NCBI GenBank assembly: GCA_947471745.1
Contig: CANJKZ010000464.1
Location: 1 to 64,000, forward strand
Reading direction: 5' to 3'
Length of the DNA stretch: 64,000 nt
DNA from: Closterium sp. Naga37s-1
Taxonomy: Eukaryota; Streptophyta; Zygnematophyceae; Desmidiales; Closteriaceae
A model generated the notes under the pieces. That model worked only from the letters and a program-made list of their open reading frames with translations, was not told where the DNA came from and ran no database searches. The translations under genes were made by a program, and so were the position numbers. Below are positions 1-10,268 of this stretch, one piece after another; position 1 is the first letter of the stretch, and every line of letters begins with the position of its first letter.

Positions 1-172
1 CCCTCTCCCCTCTCCCCTCTCCCCTCTCCCTTTCTCCCCTCTCCCTTCTCCCCTCTCCTCTCCCCTCTCTCCCCTCCTCCCATCTCCCCTCTCCCCTCTC
101 CCCTCTGCCCTCTCCCCTCCTCCCCTCTCCCCTCCTCCCCTCTCCCCTCTCCCCTCTCCCCTCTCCCCCAAC
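1..172. repeat. Pyrimidine-rich simple repeat (CCCCTCT type)
   Basis: Imperfect repetition of a CCCCTCT-like unit on the plus strand, almost without purines. It could be the polypyrimidine part of an intron whose exons lie outside or cannot be recognised. No coding signal seen. Confidence 0.85.
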
Positions 173-510
173 GCATGGTTTCTTGATTTAACGAGTGTTT
201 TCTATCCTCCAGCTAGCGCGCCTTGTCCGGCACACCCCGACCGTCCTTCCATCTCGTCTGTGCCAATGCCTCTGGCCCCAACCAACCACCCTTTACTCTC
301 TCACTCTGCCACTCACTGCCCATCTGCTCACGCGCACTCTATGTGTCCATGTGCCTTTCCTCGCTACCCTGCCGCCGTGCCACACCATCACCATGCCCCC
401 AGCATGGCAGTTCGTGCAACTGTACCTGGTGAGCGTGCAACTGTACCTGGTGAGCGTGCACCACTTTACTTTGCCTTATCTTGCCACCTTCCCCACCCCC
501 CCTCACCCAC

Positions 511-715
511 GCAGGACACACAGCTGTACGTGGGCAGCATGCAGGACACACAGCTGTACGTGGGCAGCATGCAGGACACACAGCTGTACGTGGGCAGCAT
601 GCAGGACACACAGCTGTACGTGGGCAGCATGCAGGACACACAGCTGTACGTGGGCAGCATGCAGGACACACAGCTGTACGTGGGCAGCATGCAGGACACA
701 CAGCTGTACGTGGGC
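511..715. repeat. 30-bp tandem repeat, 7 copies
   Basis: A 30-bp unit starting GCAGGACACACAGCTGTACG recurs at 511, 541, 571, 601, 631, 661 and 691, the last copy cut short. The unit is a multiple of three, so one plus-strand frame reads a perfect decapeptide repeat (QDTQLYVGSM). Each unit carries GCAG followed by GACA, which resembles a splice acceptor, and the first unit follows a C/T-rich stretch. It may be a duplicated exon start or just a minisatellite. Confidence 0.9.
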
Positions 716-943
716 GACCCACTCAGGCTGTTGTGCTCGCCCGCTCTGCCTTCACTGCCACCGCCACCTCATTCTTACCCTGCCCTGCCATGCCAGGTGA
801 TTCTTTTGCCACCATCCACGTCACGTCACCATCCACGTCGCCTTGTGCTCCCAGCACCCCCTCAACCGCCTTGTTGCACATGGGCAGTGAACAATGTAGC
901 CCCCTTTCCCCGCCCCATCCTCGCCTCTCCAGCCTCACCTGCT

Positions 944-1052
944 CTCAATGTACGCCCACTGCCTCACCTGCACTCAATGTACGCCCACTGCCTCACCTGC
1001 ACTCAATGTACGCCCACTGCCTCACCTGCACTCAATGTACGCCCACTGCCTC
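944..1052. repeat. 29-bp tandem repeat, 4 copies
   Basis: Units beginning CTCAATGTACGCCCACTGCC start at 944, 973, 1002 and 1031. The period is not a multiple of three. No gene is recognised around it. Confidence 0.9.
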
Positions 1053-1194
1053 TGCATGCTGCCTGCTGCCATGGGCTTTGCCTTGCGACGCCAGGAGACA
1101 GTGTGCGGGGCACGGCAGCAGGCAGCATGCATGTGATGCGACACCCACCGAGGCCGCAGGTGCGCTTCTCAGCGTCCTCATCTATTGCTCTGCC

Positions 1195-1306
1195 GCTACA
1201 GTGGGCGCGCTACAGTGGGTGCGCTACAGTGGGCGCGCTACAGTGGGCGCGCTACAGTGGGCGCGCTACAGTGGGCGCGCTACAGTGGGCGCGCTACAGT
1301 TGATGC
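1195..1306. repeat. 14-bp tandem repeat, 8 copies
   Basis: The unit GCTACAGTGGGCGC is repeated from 1195, with one C-to-T variant in copy two and a diverged last copy. The 14-bp period recurs in three other arrays of this window. Confidence 0.9.
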
Positions 1307-1568
1307 TAGCGTAGGTGTCGTTTATCCGTCTTGACTCATTCCTGTCTGCCCCTGGCCTCTCCCTCCGTCCCTCCCATCCCGCATGCACTCCCCGCATGTA
1401 CACCCGCCATGCCCACGCCATCAAAGGACAGCCCACGCCATAAGCCACCGTCATCTGCTGTGTATCTGACAGAGCTCGTGAAGGACGAGCTGCTTCATCA
1501 TACCCACACCCTCGCGCCCTGCGCCGCACACATCTTGCCGTCTGTCAAATGCACGCCAAGGGCGCACC

Positions 1569-2231
1569 CCATGCCAAGGTGCGCCCTACCATGCCAAGGT
1601 GCGCCCTACCATGCCAAGGTGCGCCCTACCATGCCAAGGTGCGCCCTACCATGCCAAGGTGCGCCCTACCATGCCAAGGTGCGCCCTACCATGCCAAGGT
1701 GCGCCCTACCATGCCAAGGTGCGCCCTACCATGCCAAGGTGCGCCCTACCATGCCAAGGTGCGCCCTACCATGCCAAGGTGCGCCCTACCATGCCAAGGT
1801 GCGCCCTACCATGCCAAGGTGCGCCCTACCATGCCAAGGTGCGCCCTACCATGCCAAGGTGCGCCCTACCATGCCAAGGTGCGCCCTACCATGCCAAGGT
1901 GCGCCCTACCATGCCAAGGTGCGCCCTACCATGCCAAGGTGCGCCCTACCATGCCAAGGTGCGCCCTACCATGCCAAGGTGCGCCCTACCATGCCAAGGT
2001 GCGCCCTACCATGCCAAGGTGCGCCCTACCATGCCAAGGTGCGCCCTACCATGCCAAGGTGCGCCCTACCATGCCAAGGTGCGCCCTACCATGCCAAGGT
2101 GCGCCCTACCATGCCAAGGTGCGCCCTACCATGCCAAGGTGCGCCCTACCATGCCAAGGTGCGCCCTACCATGCCAAGGTGCGCCCTACCATGCCAAGGT
2201 GCGCCCTACCATGCCAAGGTGCGCCCTACCA
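1569..2231. repeat. 20-bp minisatellite, about 33 copies
   Basis: An essentially perfect array of the 20-bp unit CCATGCCAAGGTGCGCCCTA. Because 20 is not a multiple of three, all three plus-strand frames stay open and cycle through the same 20-residue pattern. The long open frames here are therefore a by-product of the repeat, not evidence of a gene. The homogeneity implies recent expansion or homogenisation. Confidence 0.95.
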
Positions 2232-2244
2232 CGGCCAGATCAGG

Positions 2245-2370
2245 TGCATTGGTTACCGTGCTGCATTGGTTACCGTGCTACATTGGTTACCGTGCTGCAT
2301 TGGTTACCGTGCTGCATTGGTTACCGTGCTGCATTGGTTACCGTGCTGCATTGGTTACCGTGCTGCATTG
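2245..2370. repeat. 17-bp tandem repeat, 7 copies
   Basis: The unit TGCATTGGTTACCGTGC recurs every 17 bp from 2245, with a partial copy at 2364. It lies directly after the 20-bp array. Confidence 0.9.
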
Positions 2371-3448
2371 TCGGGCACAGATGAGGACAGTGAGCACAGC
2401 CATGCTGCCCACCGCAGTAGCAGCAGTGATGCAACAGGTGGCCGCACCGGTGGTGGGAAGATGGGCATCAAACTAATGTAGGGAGCGCGCACTGCAGGTG
2501 GCAGCTTGGCAGGTGGGGAAGGTGGAGGGGATGAGAGTTGGAGGCGCAAGGGGTTGGGGTGCTGCAGGGAGGGGGTGATGGAGATGCGGCAAGGGGCGAG
2601 GGTGAGAAGGTGGAAGATTTGCCTCAGATGGATGCTGCAAAGGAGGACGAGGGGGGAGGGGGTGGTGCAGGCAGCGTGGGCCAGGGCAATGTGGGAATCA
2701 GACGGGCGAGGAGACTGCTGGGAATGGGAGGCGGTGCTGTGGAGGGACTTGAAGGGGGTGTGTTGCGCTTGTGGAGCGAGCAGCAGCAAGGGGGGACGAG
2801 GAGTGAGTGGGGGGCAGGCGAGTGGTGGAGGTGGCATGGGGGGGTACGATGCGCAGGGAGGTGCATGTGATGCTCATGTTCGAGCGCGTCCCACACGTCA
2901 CGCTCACGCTGCTGCCGCCCACTGGTGCCGCTGCTGATGGCACACAGGAGGGCCGGTATGTACCTTGTGAGAGTGCTGAGAGCCTAGACAGGCAGCTGTC
3001 TCTGTGCCGTCTACACCTAGAAAAGGGGATTACAAGGATGGTTTGTCCTGAGAGATATCTGTACATGTTGATTACCTATGCTCCATCCAAAGTTGTGCGC
3101 TCCACTCAAATGGCACCCTTGATGTTTTGTTACCTATATATGGAGTGACATATTGCATCCATGCAATTGCAATTTCTGCTAACCGTAATCGCCCGGATAA
3201 AAGTCGCTAGGGTCTTATGATATTTCCAAAAACAAAACCTGGGGGGTCTATAGTGTATGATTTTTATAAGACCCGGGTATAAATTGAAGTACTTTATTTT
3301 AAAGGATGTAATGAAATGCCAGCATGTTGTAGATGTTTGCCCTGTTTGTAACAATGTCACAGCCCACGAGAATGTGATTGTTGAGGGTTCCTGGCAGGGC
3401 GGACGCTATCGGACTAAATAGTCTGATTAGTATGACGAATCATACCTA
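2371..3448. other. No recognisable gene
   Basis: From 2371 to about 3120 the sequence is G-rich on the plus strand. Short open frames are present (for example 2506-2937 and 2807-3148), but none resembles a family I know and codon choice looks like low-complexity shadow. From about 3120 the composition shifts abruptly to AT-rich, which marks the start of transposon-derived sequence. Confidence 0.4.
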
Positions 3449-4005
3449 CCGTATTTTCCCGGACAAAACACCCCTCGAAATTGTAGACCCCCGGGGTAGC
3501 TTGTGCGGGATGGCTGTTACAGGCGACCTCGTTTGTACTATACCCCCCTTTTTGGTTGATTTTTTAAAACATCCCCTTTTCTTACACATTCCTTATTATA
3601 GATGTTAACGAGTAGGTGCAAGTACGGGAGGATATCGCGAGAATCTCTCCCTCGATGAAATTTTGCGGTTCTTTCACTTCCAATTTGCCGAGATTTCCCC
3701 CTTCCCACTATTTCGATGTCGCCACGCGCTGGTGAATCTTCCGTTGCAAGTGGCCAGAGCGGTGCCACATGGCATTTTCGAGGGGGTGATGACGTTCACG
3801 TCGAAACTCACATTCGCGCCTCAACCTGTGATGTTAAAACTACCATGAAAACACTCAAGTTGTCTACTTAAAAAACGTCTTACACTAAAATATACCATAT
3901 ATGTCCACCCGGGTAATATGTAGCTTATTCCTATGAGGAAACCCCGCCCATATTTTCCCTGTATTTTTAGCTATACCCTAGGGTGTTATGTCTGGGAGAA
4001 TACGG
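3449..4005. mobile_element. MITE-like TIR element (557 bp) with TA duplication
   Basis: The left end reads CCGTATTTTCCCGGACAAAA. The reverse complement of the right end reads CCGTATTCTCCCAGACATAA, and the similarity continues into ACACCC, giving an imperfect terminal inverted repeat of about 25 bp with 3 mismatches. TA dinucleotides flank it at 3447-3448 and 4006-4007, as expected for the Tc1/mariner/pogo group. The interior has no transposase-like frame, so this would be a non-autonomous element. Superfamily assignment is inferred from the TA duplication only. Confidence 0.65.
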
Positions 4006-4007
4006 TA

Positions 4008-4277
4008 TGACTTGATGTCCCCTGACTTATCATATTAAGTGATTTCAAAACTTTGAGTTCATAGTAATATTTTTTCCATCCCTGTTCTTGTGTATAGTGT
4101 ATCAGACTTATCGGTTAGTGAATTATGTCTTAGCATAGTATCGATTCTGTGGGCCCTGAATGCGAGTTTATCGGGACGAAGGTTCCCCAAAATTTCCTCC
4201 CGATATACACCTCCGAGGTGGCAGTGGAGTGCCAGCACGTGTGAAAAGCAAACATCACGAGGTGGGGGACACCCGAG
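4008..4277. other. AT-rich spacer, nothing recognised
   Basis: Short sequence between the TIR element and the copia A LTR. Only short chance frames are present. Confidence 0.4.
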
Positions 4278-4408
4278 TGTCAAACTATATACATGTTTGT
4301 TGTTTAGGCTGTAGTGGGGTAGCCCATAGAGGGTACAACCCATTAGGGCTAGTACTTGTACTGAACATCCATGTTAGTCAACAATTCCGTTGTTCTCACA
4401 TTCTGACA
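4278..4408 (+). repeat. 5' LTR of copia A (131 bp)
   Basis: Starts TGTCAAAC and ends TTCTGACA, the TG...CA pattern of LTRs. It shares the central AGGCTGTAGTGGGGTA block with the other short copia LTRs of the window (54623, 60079). The next bases, TGGTATCAG from 4409, fit a primer site complementary to initiator tRNA-Met. Confidence 0.85.
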
Positions 4409-4439
4409 TGGTATCAGTCGCTAGGTTAGGTCCGTACCT

Positions 4440-4860
4440 ACCTCGTTTCCCGTGCCTGCCCCGCGCCCTGCTGCCCCGTGCGCCCCGCGCCCCGCGCGCC
4501 CTGCTGCCCCACGCGCCCCGCGCCCCACACGCCCTGCTGCCTTGCGCGCCTCACGCGGCCTGCTGCCCTACGCGCCCCGCACGTCCTGTTGCCCTGCGCG
4601 CCCCGCGTGCCCTGCTGCACCGCGCCACGCGAGCCCTGTTGCCCCGCTCGCCCTCCTACTCCGCGTGCCGCGCACCCTGCTGCTCTGCGCGCCCCGCGCG
4701 CCTTGCTGCCCCGTGCCCTTGCGCGCCCTGCTGCCCCACGCCCCGTGCGCCCTGCTGCCCCACGCACCCCGAGCACCCTGCTGCCACGCGCCTGCCCGTG
4801 CATTACTCCGCGCGCCGCGCCTGCCCGCGCGCGCTGCCGCGCCGCACCTGCTCGTCTTCT
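4440..4860 (+). repeat. Leader repeat of copia A (degenerate GC-rich units)
   Basis: Diverged repeats around GCCCTGCTGCCCC and CGCGCCCCGCGC separated by about 20-30 bp. They lie between the primer site and gag. Copia E, G and H carry unrelated arrays in the same place. Confidence 0.7.
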
Positions 4861-4993
4861 ACCGCTGCATCGGCCGCCACTGCTGCAGCCGCAGCCCCTG
4901 CCATTGCTGCCCCTGCAACTGCCGTTGCAGCTGCCGCCGCCGCAGTCGCTACTGCCGCCCTTGCGCCGCTGCTGCTGACTGCCATTGCCTGTC

Positions 4994-5388
4994 ATGGCGA
5001 CTATCACTGTCTTAGCGGTTGACGTAGACGGACGCCCTTTCAAGTTAGGGTTGTGGCTTGCATGCCTGGGCATGTATCTCCGCCGTTTCATTAGAGATGG
5101 TGTCTACCTGTTCTACCACACGTCGGGGTCCCTTCAGGCTCCCACGACTCCCAATGAGCCTGCTGCTGACGTTGGCGAGGACATGCAGTGGCGGTACTGG
5201 GCGGACCGCGTTGCCTGCACATAGTGGACGGAGCGCGACGCTATTGTACAGCTTGTTGTCCGAGCTCACCTGGCGTTCGACCAGAGGGCCCACTTTTGTC
5301 AAGTGACGTCGGCCCAGAATGTTACGACAATGTGGTTAGACATTACTCCTCCCTCTCTCCCGCCACCCGGCCACTCCGGCAGTGACGT
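4994..5388 (+). pseudogene. copia A gag remnant
   Basis: Frame starting MATITVLAVDVDGRPF resembles the N terminus of the gag of copia H (MATPRVLRFDAEGRPLEF at 60784). It runs through a WTERDA...HLAFDQRAHF segment and stops near 5388. There is an in-frame stop near 5222, and the rest of the capsid domain and the zinc knuckle are missing. Confidence 0.7.
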
Positions 5389-5440
5389 CCGTTGTTAGGG
5401 GAGGTGTAGCAGCTAGTCGAGGAGGTGAATGTAGGTACCG

Positions 5441-5875
5441 GTGAGTCTGCTTGTACAGGTGGTGCCGCTGGTGGAGGCGGAGGTTCTGGGGGTGGACAAC
5501 AGCGGCGGCAGCGTCAGCCTGAGACCCTCTCGTCGCAGCAGCTTCGGGAGTGAAGGGGATGCTAGTCTAGGTGCTTGTGAGTCTACTAGCAGAGGTGCTA
5601 TTCCGGCGGAGGCTTTGCTCACCTTCACGCTGGACTCTGGCGCGTCTCGCTGCTTTTTCCGCGACTGCACGACCGTCACACCACTCACCACAACTATCCC
5701 TCTCACTCTGGCTGACCCCTCCTCTGGCCTGCTCATTGCACGTAATTCCAATGTTCTCCCATGTCTGGCAGTCCCCTCTGGTTCCCTCACAGGATTCCAC
5801 CTCCCCTCGTTCGTTACAAACTTGGTGAGTAACACTGTCCTCGAGGATCACTTGGTCACTACCATCACTTCTTGA
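5441..5875 (+). pseudogene. copia A aspartic protease region
   Basis: The frame contains LTFTLDSGASRCFFRDCTTV, the active-site motif (DSGA) of retroviral-type proteases of copia elements, followed by the LADPS and LPCLAVPSGSLTGFHLPSF segments that follow it in copia G. It is closed by stops at about 5873. Confidence 0.8.
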
Positions 5876-5884
5876 TGCGAGCTT

Positions 5885-7795
5885 GTGGCGATGTGTACGG
5901 ACTCAGTGACTGGCGACCACCTCGCCACGTTCACTCGAAGACCTGGGTCTGGCCTGTACAAACTGCACATTGAGTCTGCACAGTTGGCCGCGCCCGGTAA
6001 GGTAGCTGGGTCTTGCTCGTGTCGGTTACTCACACACCCTTTTCTCCTCTGGCACCACGGTTTTGGTCACCCCTCCCTGCAGCGTCTGCGTCGCATGCAC
6101 TCGCATCTTCTTGCCTCTGGCCTCCCGAGGTCCCTGCCCCTGCTGCCGCCGTCGCTTGCGCAGCCGTGCACTCCTTGCGTCGAGGGGCGGTAGCGCGCCG
6201 CTTCTCACTCCTTGTTCCCTCCAACCACTGCTCCTCTGCAGACCCTGCACATGGACGTGTGGGGCCCCGCCCCCGTCCATGGAATGGCCCGGGAGCGATA
6301 CTTCCTGGTGGTCATCGACAACTACACGCGCTACACCACGGTGTTTCCCTTGCATCAGGGCGACGTCCGTCTAGTTAAGATCCCTTGGATCTACGCTGTT
6401 CGCCGTTAGGACCTCCCGGTGCTCCTTCTGCACTCTGACCGTAGAGGTGAGTTTTCCTCCGATCTTCTTGAGGACCTTTGTCGTGAGGACGGCATCACCC
6501 AGTCGTTCACGCTTCCGACTTCTCCACAGCTGAGTGGGATTGTTGAGCACCGCGTTGGCTTGGTCATGGAGGTTGCTCGCACCTCCATGATCCATGAGGT
6601 TTCTCCCCATTTTCTGTGGCCGTTTGCGGTCCGATACGCCGCTCATAAGCTCAACCTCTGGCCTCGTGTCTCCGAGCCAGAGACCTCGCCTACACTGCGT
6701 TGGAAGAGGAAGGTTGGCAATGCGACGGCGTTTCGGGTCTGGGGTTCGCTTGCCCTTGTTCGCGATACCACCGTGGACAAGCTCTCTCCTCGCACCGTTC
6801 GCTGCGTATTCCTTGGCTTTCCCACCAACGCGTCGGGCTGGCAGTTTTACCACCCGGCCATGCGTCGCGTCCTGTCCTCCCAGGACGTCACCTTTGACGA
6901 GTCGGTTTGCTACTACCATCTCCTCCCCCACGTGTCTTCTCCTGTCCTCCCACCGCCCCTCCTCCTGGATCCAGGTTACCCCCAAGTAGACCTCTACCCC
7001 CCCTCGCGTCCTGCTCCCTCAGGTGTGTCGCAGGTCACACCAACCCCCTTGGTTGAGCCTTTGGAGGTCTCCTCTGGCCCGGATGAGGGGGGTGACCCTG
7101 CTGCTGACGACACTGCGGACTCTCGCCGCTCCCCACACTTGGAGACCCCTCCTGGCTTTCAGCCTCGACCGTCTTCGCCGCCTCTGCAGCCTGTCGCTGT
7201 GGACTTCGGTGCTGCTAAAGGTGGTGGCGCTAGAGGTGTGAGCTCTGAGGGTGCTGACGCTGGAGGTACTGGTTCTCGGGATGTTGAGCCTGGGGGTGCT
7301 GAGCCTGGGGGTGAGCCTGGAGGTGTTGCGCCTGGCATTGGACAGCAACTGCCGTCACGTCAGCAGAAGACTCTCTCGCCGCTACAGTTGAGTCTGGGAG
7401 TGCTGGTTCTGGGGGTGCTGAGCCTGGGAGTGCTGAATCTGGGGGTGCTGAGCGTGAGGGTGCTGACACTGGAGGTATTGAGCCCATGGTTGCTAACTTT
7501 GGAACTAGAGGTACTAGAGGTACTGGAGCAGGAGGTGCTGGGGGTTCTTGTGCTAGAGGTGCTGGTACTGGAGGTACTGGAGATGAAGGTACTCGAGCTG
7601 GAGGTACTGGAGCTGGAGGTATTGGAGCTGGAGGTACTGGAGGTTCTAGTGTTGGGGGTGCTGTGCAGCCTGTGCAGCGGTGACCGTTTTTCTGGCCACA
7701 GCCGCAGTCGTCGCTGCCACCACCCACCTTGGCGCTTCGTCAGGTTTTCCCTCTTCCACTGGCCCTACTCCTTCCTTACTGGGTCCACCACCTGA
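5885..7795 (+). pseudogene. copia A integrase and proline/glycine-rich linker
   Basis: Pieces in shifting frames show an HH...CC zinc region (LWHHGFGHPSLQRL ... CTPCVEG near 6050-6190), the first catalytic D in LHMDVWGPAP (about 6250), the second in LLHSDRRGEF (about 6430), and GIVEHRVGLVMEVARTSM (about 6540), where catalytic E survives but the usual QQNG is altered. The C-terminal part runs to VTFDESVCYYHL at 6890. A low-complexity linker rich in G, A, E and P repeats follows from about 7200. Stops occur near 6192 and 6408. Confidence 0.85.
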
Positions 7796-8389
7796 CTTGT
7801 CTCAGCCCCATTTACTGCCTGACTCCCCTCTGCGTGCTCCTTCTACTTACACTTAGCAGACAGACTCCCTGACAGAGCGTCGTGAGACGGTGTCTCGTCC
7901 TGCCTCGCTTGTTTGCGCTGTTCGTCGTGCTCGTCGTGTTCGTCCTCCGCCTGTCCCCAGCATGCACACTATGGCAGTTCGTCCTTCCTCTATTCCATGG
8001 CGTGTTGCCCTGCCGTCTCCTCCAGTGTCCTCTCTTCCTGACGTTCCGGACCCAGAGTCTAACCTTGCTCGTGCTGCCAGTCCGACTGTCACTCGTTGTC
8101 TGGCTACACTTGTCATTGGCCCTACCTTGAGTCTGGTGCTGCGTCTACCTCTACTGCTGCCTGCCTGCCGTCTTGACTACCTCGCGAGTCTTGTTTCAGA
8201 GTCTGACTATCCTCTGTTCGTCAGGGGTGAGTTTGCCTTGGCTGTGACGTCCTTGAGGACAGGCAGTTTGAGCTTGAGTGCTTTGCGGCTGCTGTACCTG
8301 ATCTTGCTGCCATGCTACTTGCCCCTGAGGGAGATCCGGATGCACTGGACATTCCCGACCCCGCGCTCTACGCAAAGGCGATCTCGGCT

Positions 8390-10219
8390 CAGTACTCCTC
8401 TCAGTGGCAAACAGCATGTGGATTTTCAGGGTGAAGCGGCCGCCGGGTTCTCCGCCTGTCTTCAGGGTGCGTTACGTTGCATGAGGCTTCAGTGAGCGGT
8501 AGGGGGTCGACTTCGTCCAGACCTTCTCCCCCACCTTGAAGATGATCACTCTTCAGGTGTTACTGCACGTTGCAGCACAACGTGACTAGGAGCTGCACTC
8601 TCTCGACTTCTCCACAACTTTCTTGCAGGGAAGCCTTCACGAGGAGATATGGCTGCGCCTTCCACCAGGCTTCACTGGGTCGTTTCCTAAGGGTACCCAG
8701 TGGAGCCTCTGGCGGCAGGTGTACGGTCTCCGCCAGGCGCCCCACGACATATTGAAAAAAAAAAAAAAAAAAAAAAAAATCCCCAGAGGTACTCCAACAA
8801 CGCTTGTCTGTAGTAAGTGTGTGCTACCTGCATCGTGCCAACCACATCTATAGGGCCACCCCTGTTGCTGCTGCTGCAGCTGCGGCTGTTGCTCCTGTGA
8901 ATGAACGAATCTCACCTTGACTTGCCGACCTGCATCCCGCCAACCACACTCATCCCAGCCACCCCTGCTGCTGCAGCACCTGCTGTTTTTAGGCGCCTAA
9001 AAGGGGCACCTGCAACTGCTACTGCGGTGGCTGGCAGCGGCAGTTGAAAAAATCTCACCTTGACTTGCCGACCTGCATCCCTCCAACCACACTCATCCCT
9101 GTCACCCCTGCTGCTGCTGCGCCTACTGCTGCAGCCTCCCCCCTCCGCCTCTCCTCCCGTGCACCCTCCCCTTCTCCCTGCGCGTTCTCCTTGCCCTTGC
9201 CCTTCCGCCCCTGCCCCCCCCAGCAGCAGCGTGGTTGCAGAGAGTGAAGCGGTCTCTTTGAAGAGCGTGTGGGGCACTGATTTGCCTCGCACTATACGCA
9301 CTTCTACTTCCATCTGTAGGGGAAGGGGATGGGAGGGAAGGAGGGAGGGGGGAAACGAATCTTGCAGTTCTTGGGTTTGCTCCTTCGACTACTGACCCAT
9401 CGTTGTTTCTGCGCACCGACCCTTCTCTGCCGCCGTTATATGCCCCCGTGTACGTCGGCGACTTGGTCTTTGCTACTGCTGACACTGAGGCACTTGCCCT
9501 TGTGAAGGCGGAGCTGTAGAAGAGACACACCTGCACTGACCTAAGTGAGCTGCACAGCTGTCTTGGCTTGCAGATCACCCGGGACAGAGCAGCGTGCACC
9601 ATCACTGTGACTCAGTCACACAAGGTGCAGCAGGTCCTGTCGCGCTTCCGTTTTCGGTTCTCCTCGCCACAAGCCACTCCTCTGCCTACAGGCCACTCGC
9701 TCTCAGCTCCACCTTCGGACGAGTCCGTAGATCTGAGTGGTCTGTATCCAGAGCTTGTGGGCTGCCTCATATACCTGATGACGTGCTCTCGGCCTGACCT
9801 CGCGTACCCTCTCAGCATCCTGGCACACTACGTTGCGCCTGGGAGATTCCGCCCTGATCACTATAGGGTTGCGCAGAGGGTACTGCGTTACTTTTGTAGT
9901 ACATCAGGCATGGGGCTTATGCTTGGAGGACGGGGTCGGGTTGTGCTCGTTGGGCACTTTGACGCTTCTTGGGCTGACGACCAGGAGACCCAGCGGTCTT
10001 CACAGGGTTGCACTTTTAGTCTTGGCGCTGGTTCTGTCTCCTGGAGGTCCACCCGCTTGTCTTATGTACTTGGTTCCAGCTGTGAGGCCGAGATCTACGC
10101 TGGGGCTATGGCTGCAGAGGACTAGGTTACGCTGACTCACCTACTTGCCGAGTGACTTGGGTGAGCGGCCTCGTTCTCCTCCGGTTTTGTACGGCGACAA
10201 CAAGGCCGTGATTGCCTAA
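8390..10219 (+). pseudogene. copia A reverse transcriptase and RNase H, interrupted
   Basis: RT fragments run from about 8390 to 8750, ending at YGLRQAP-like sequence next to a 26-base A run. RT resumes near 9370 with LGFAPSTTDPSLFLRTD and VYVGDLVFATAD, where the usual catalytic YVDD reads YVGD, so the catalytic site is mutated. RNase H (9568-10125) retains SRPDLAYPLSILA and SYVLGSSCEAEIYAGAMAA. It is truncated at about 10217. Confidence 0.85.
8755..9369. other. Poly-A-led insertion/replacement inside copia A RT
   Basis: A run of about 26 A residues begins at 8755. It is followed by C/T/G-rich sequence in which a block of about 55 bp starting ATCTCACCTTGACTTGCCGA occurs twice (about 8908 and 9050). 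The sequence replaces roughly 13 conserved RT codons. It could be a reverse-oriented retroposed fragment or a filler at a repaired break; the source was not identified. Confidence 0.5.
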
Positions 10220-10268
10220 GGTCTAACCCACTACAGCCCAAACAGGCTATAACATGTATGTTTGACAG
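10218..10268 (-). repeat. Partial copia LTR, inverted
   Basis: The reverse complement starts TGTCAAACATACATGTTATA and includes GGCTGTAGTGGGTTAGA, matching the first half of the short copia LTRs. It abuts the truncated RNase H of copia A in the opposite orientation, so the junction arose by rearrangement or by insertion of a second, fragmentary element. Confidence 0.65.

Larger units (their letters stand above)
4278..10219 (+). mobile_element. Ty1/copia element A, decayed, 3' end lost
   Basis: A plus-strand copia element in the order LTR, primer site, GC-rich leader repeat, gag, protease, integrase, RT, RNase H. It has many stops and frameshifts. RNase H stops abruptly at about 10217, in the conserved YVDNKA region, and is followed by an LTR fragment in the opposite orientation, so the 3' LTR is missing. 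The RT region is broken by a 0.6-kb replacement that begins with a poly-A run. It is an old, inactive copy. Confidence 0.9.

Noticed and set aside
511-715. CRISPR-like array
   Set aside because: Repeats are directly adjacent with no unique spacers, and the window is eukaryotic.
1331-2481. Long plus-strand frames over the 20-bp array
   Set aside because: All three frames are open because of the repeat itself; no start context, domain or composition of a real protein.
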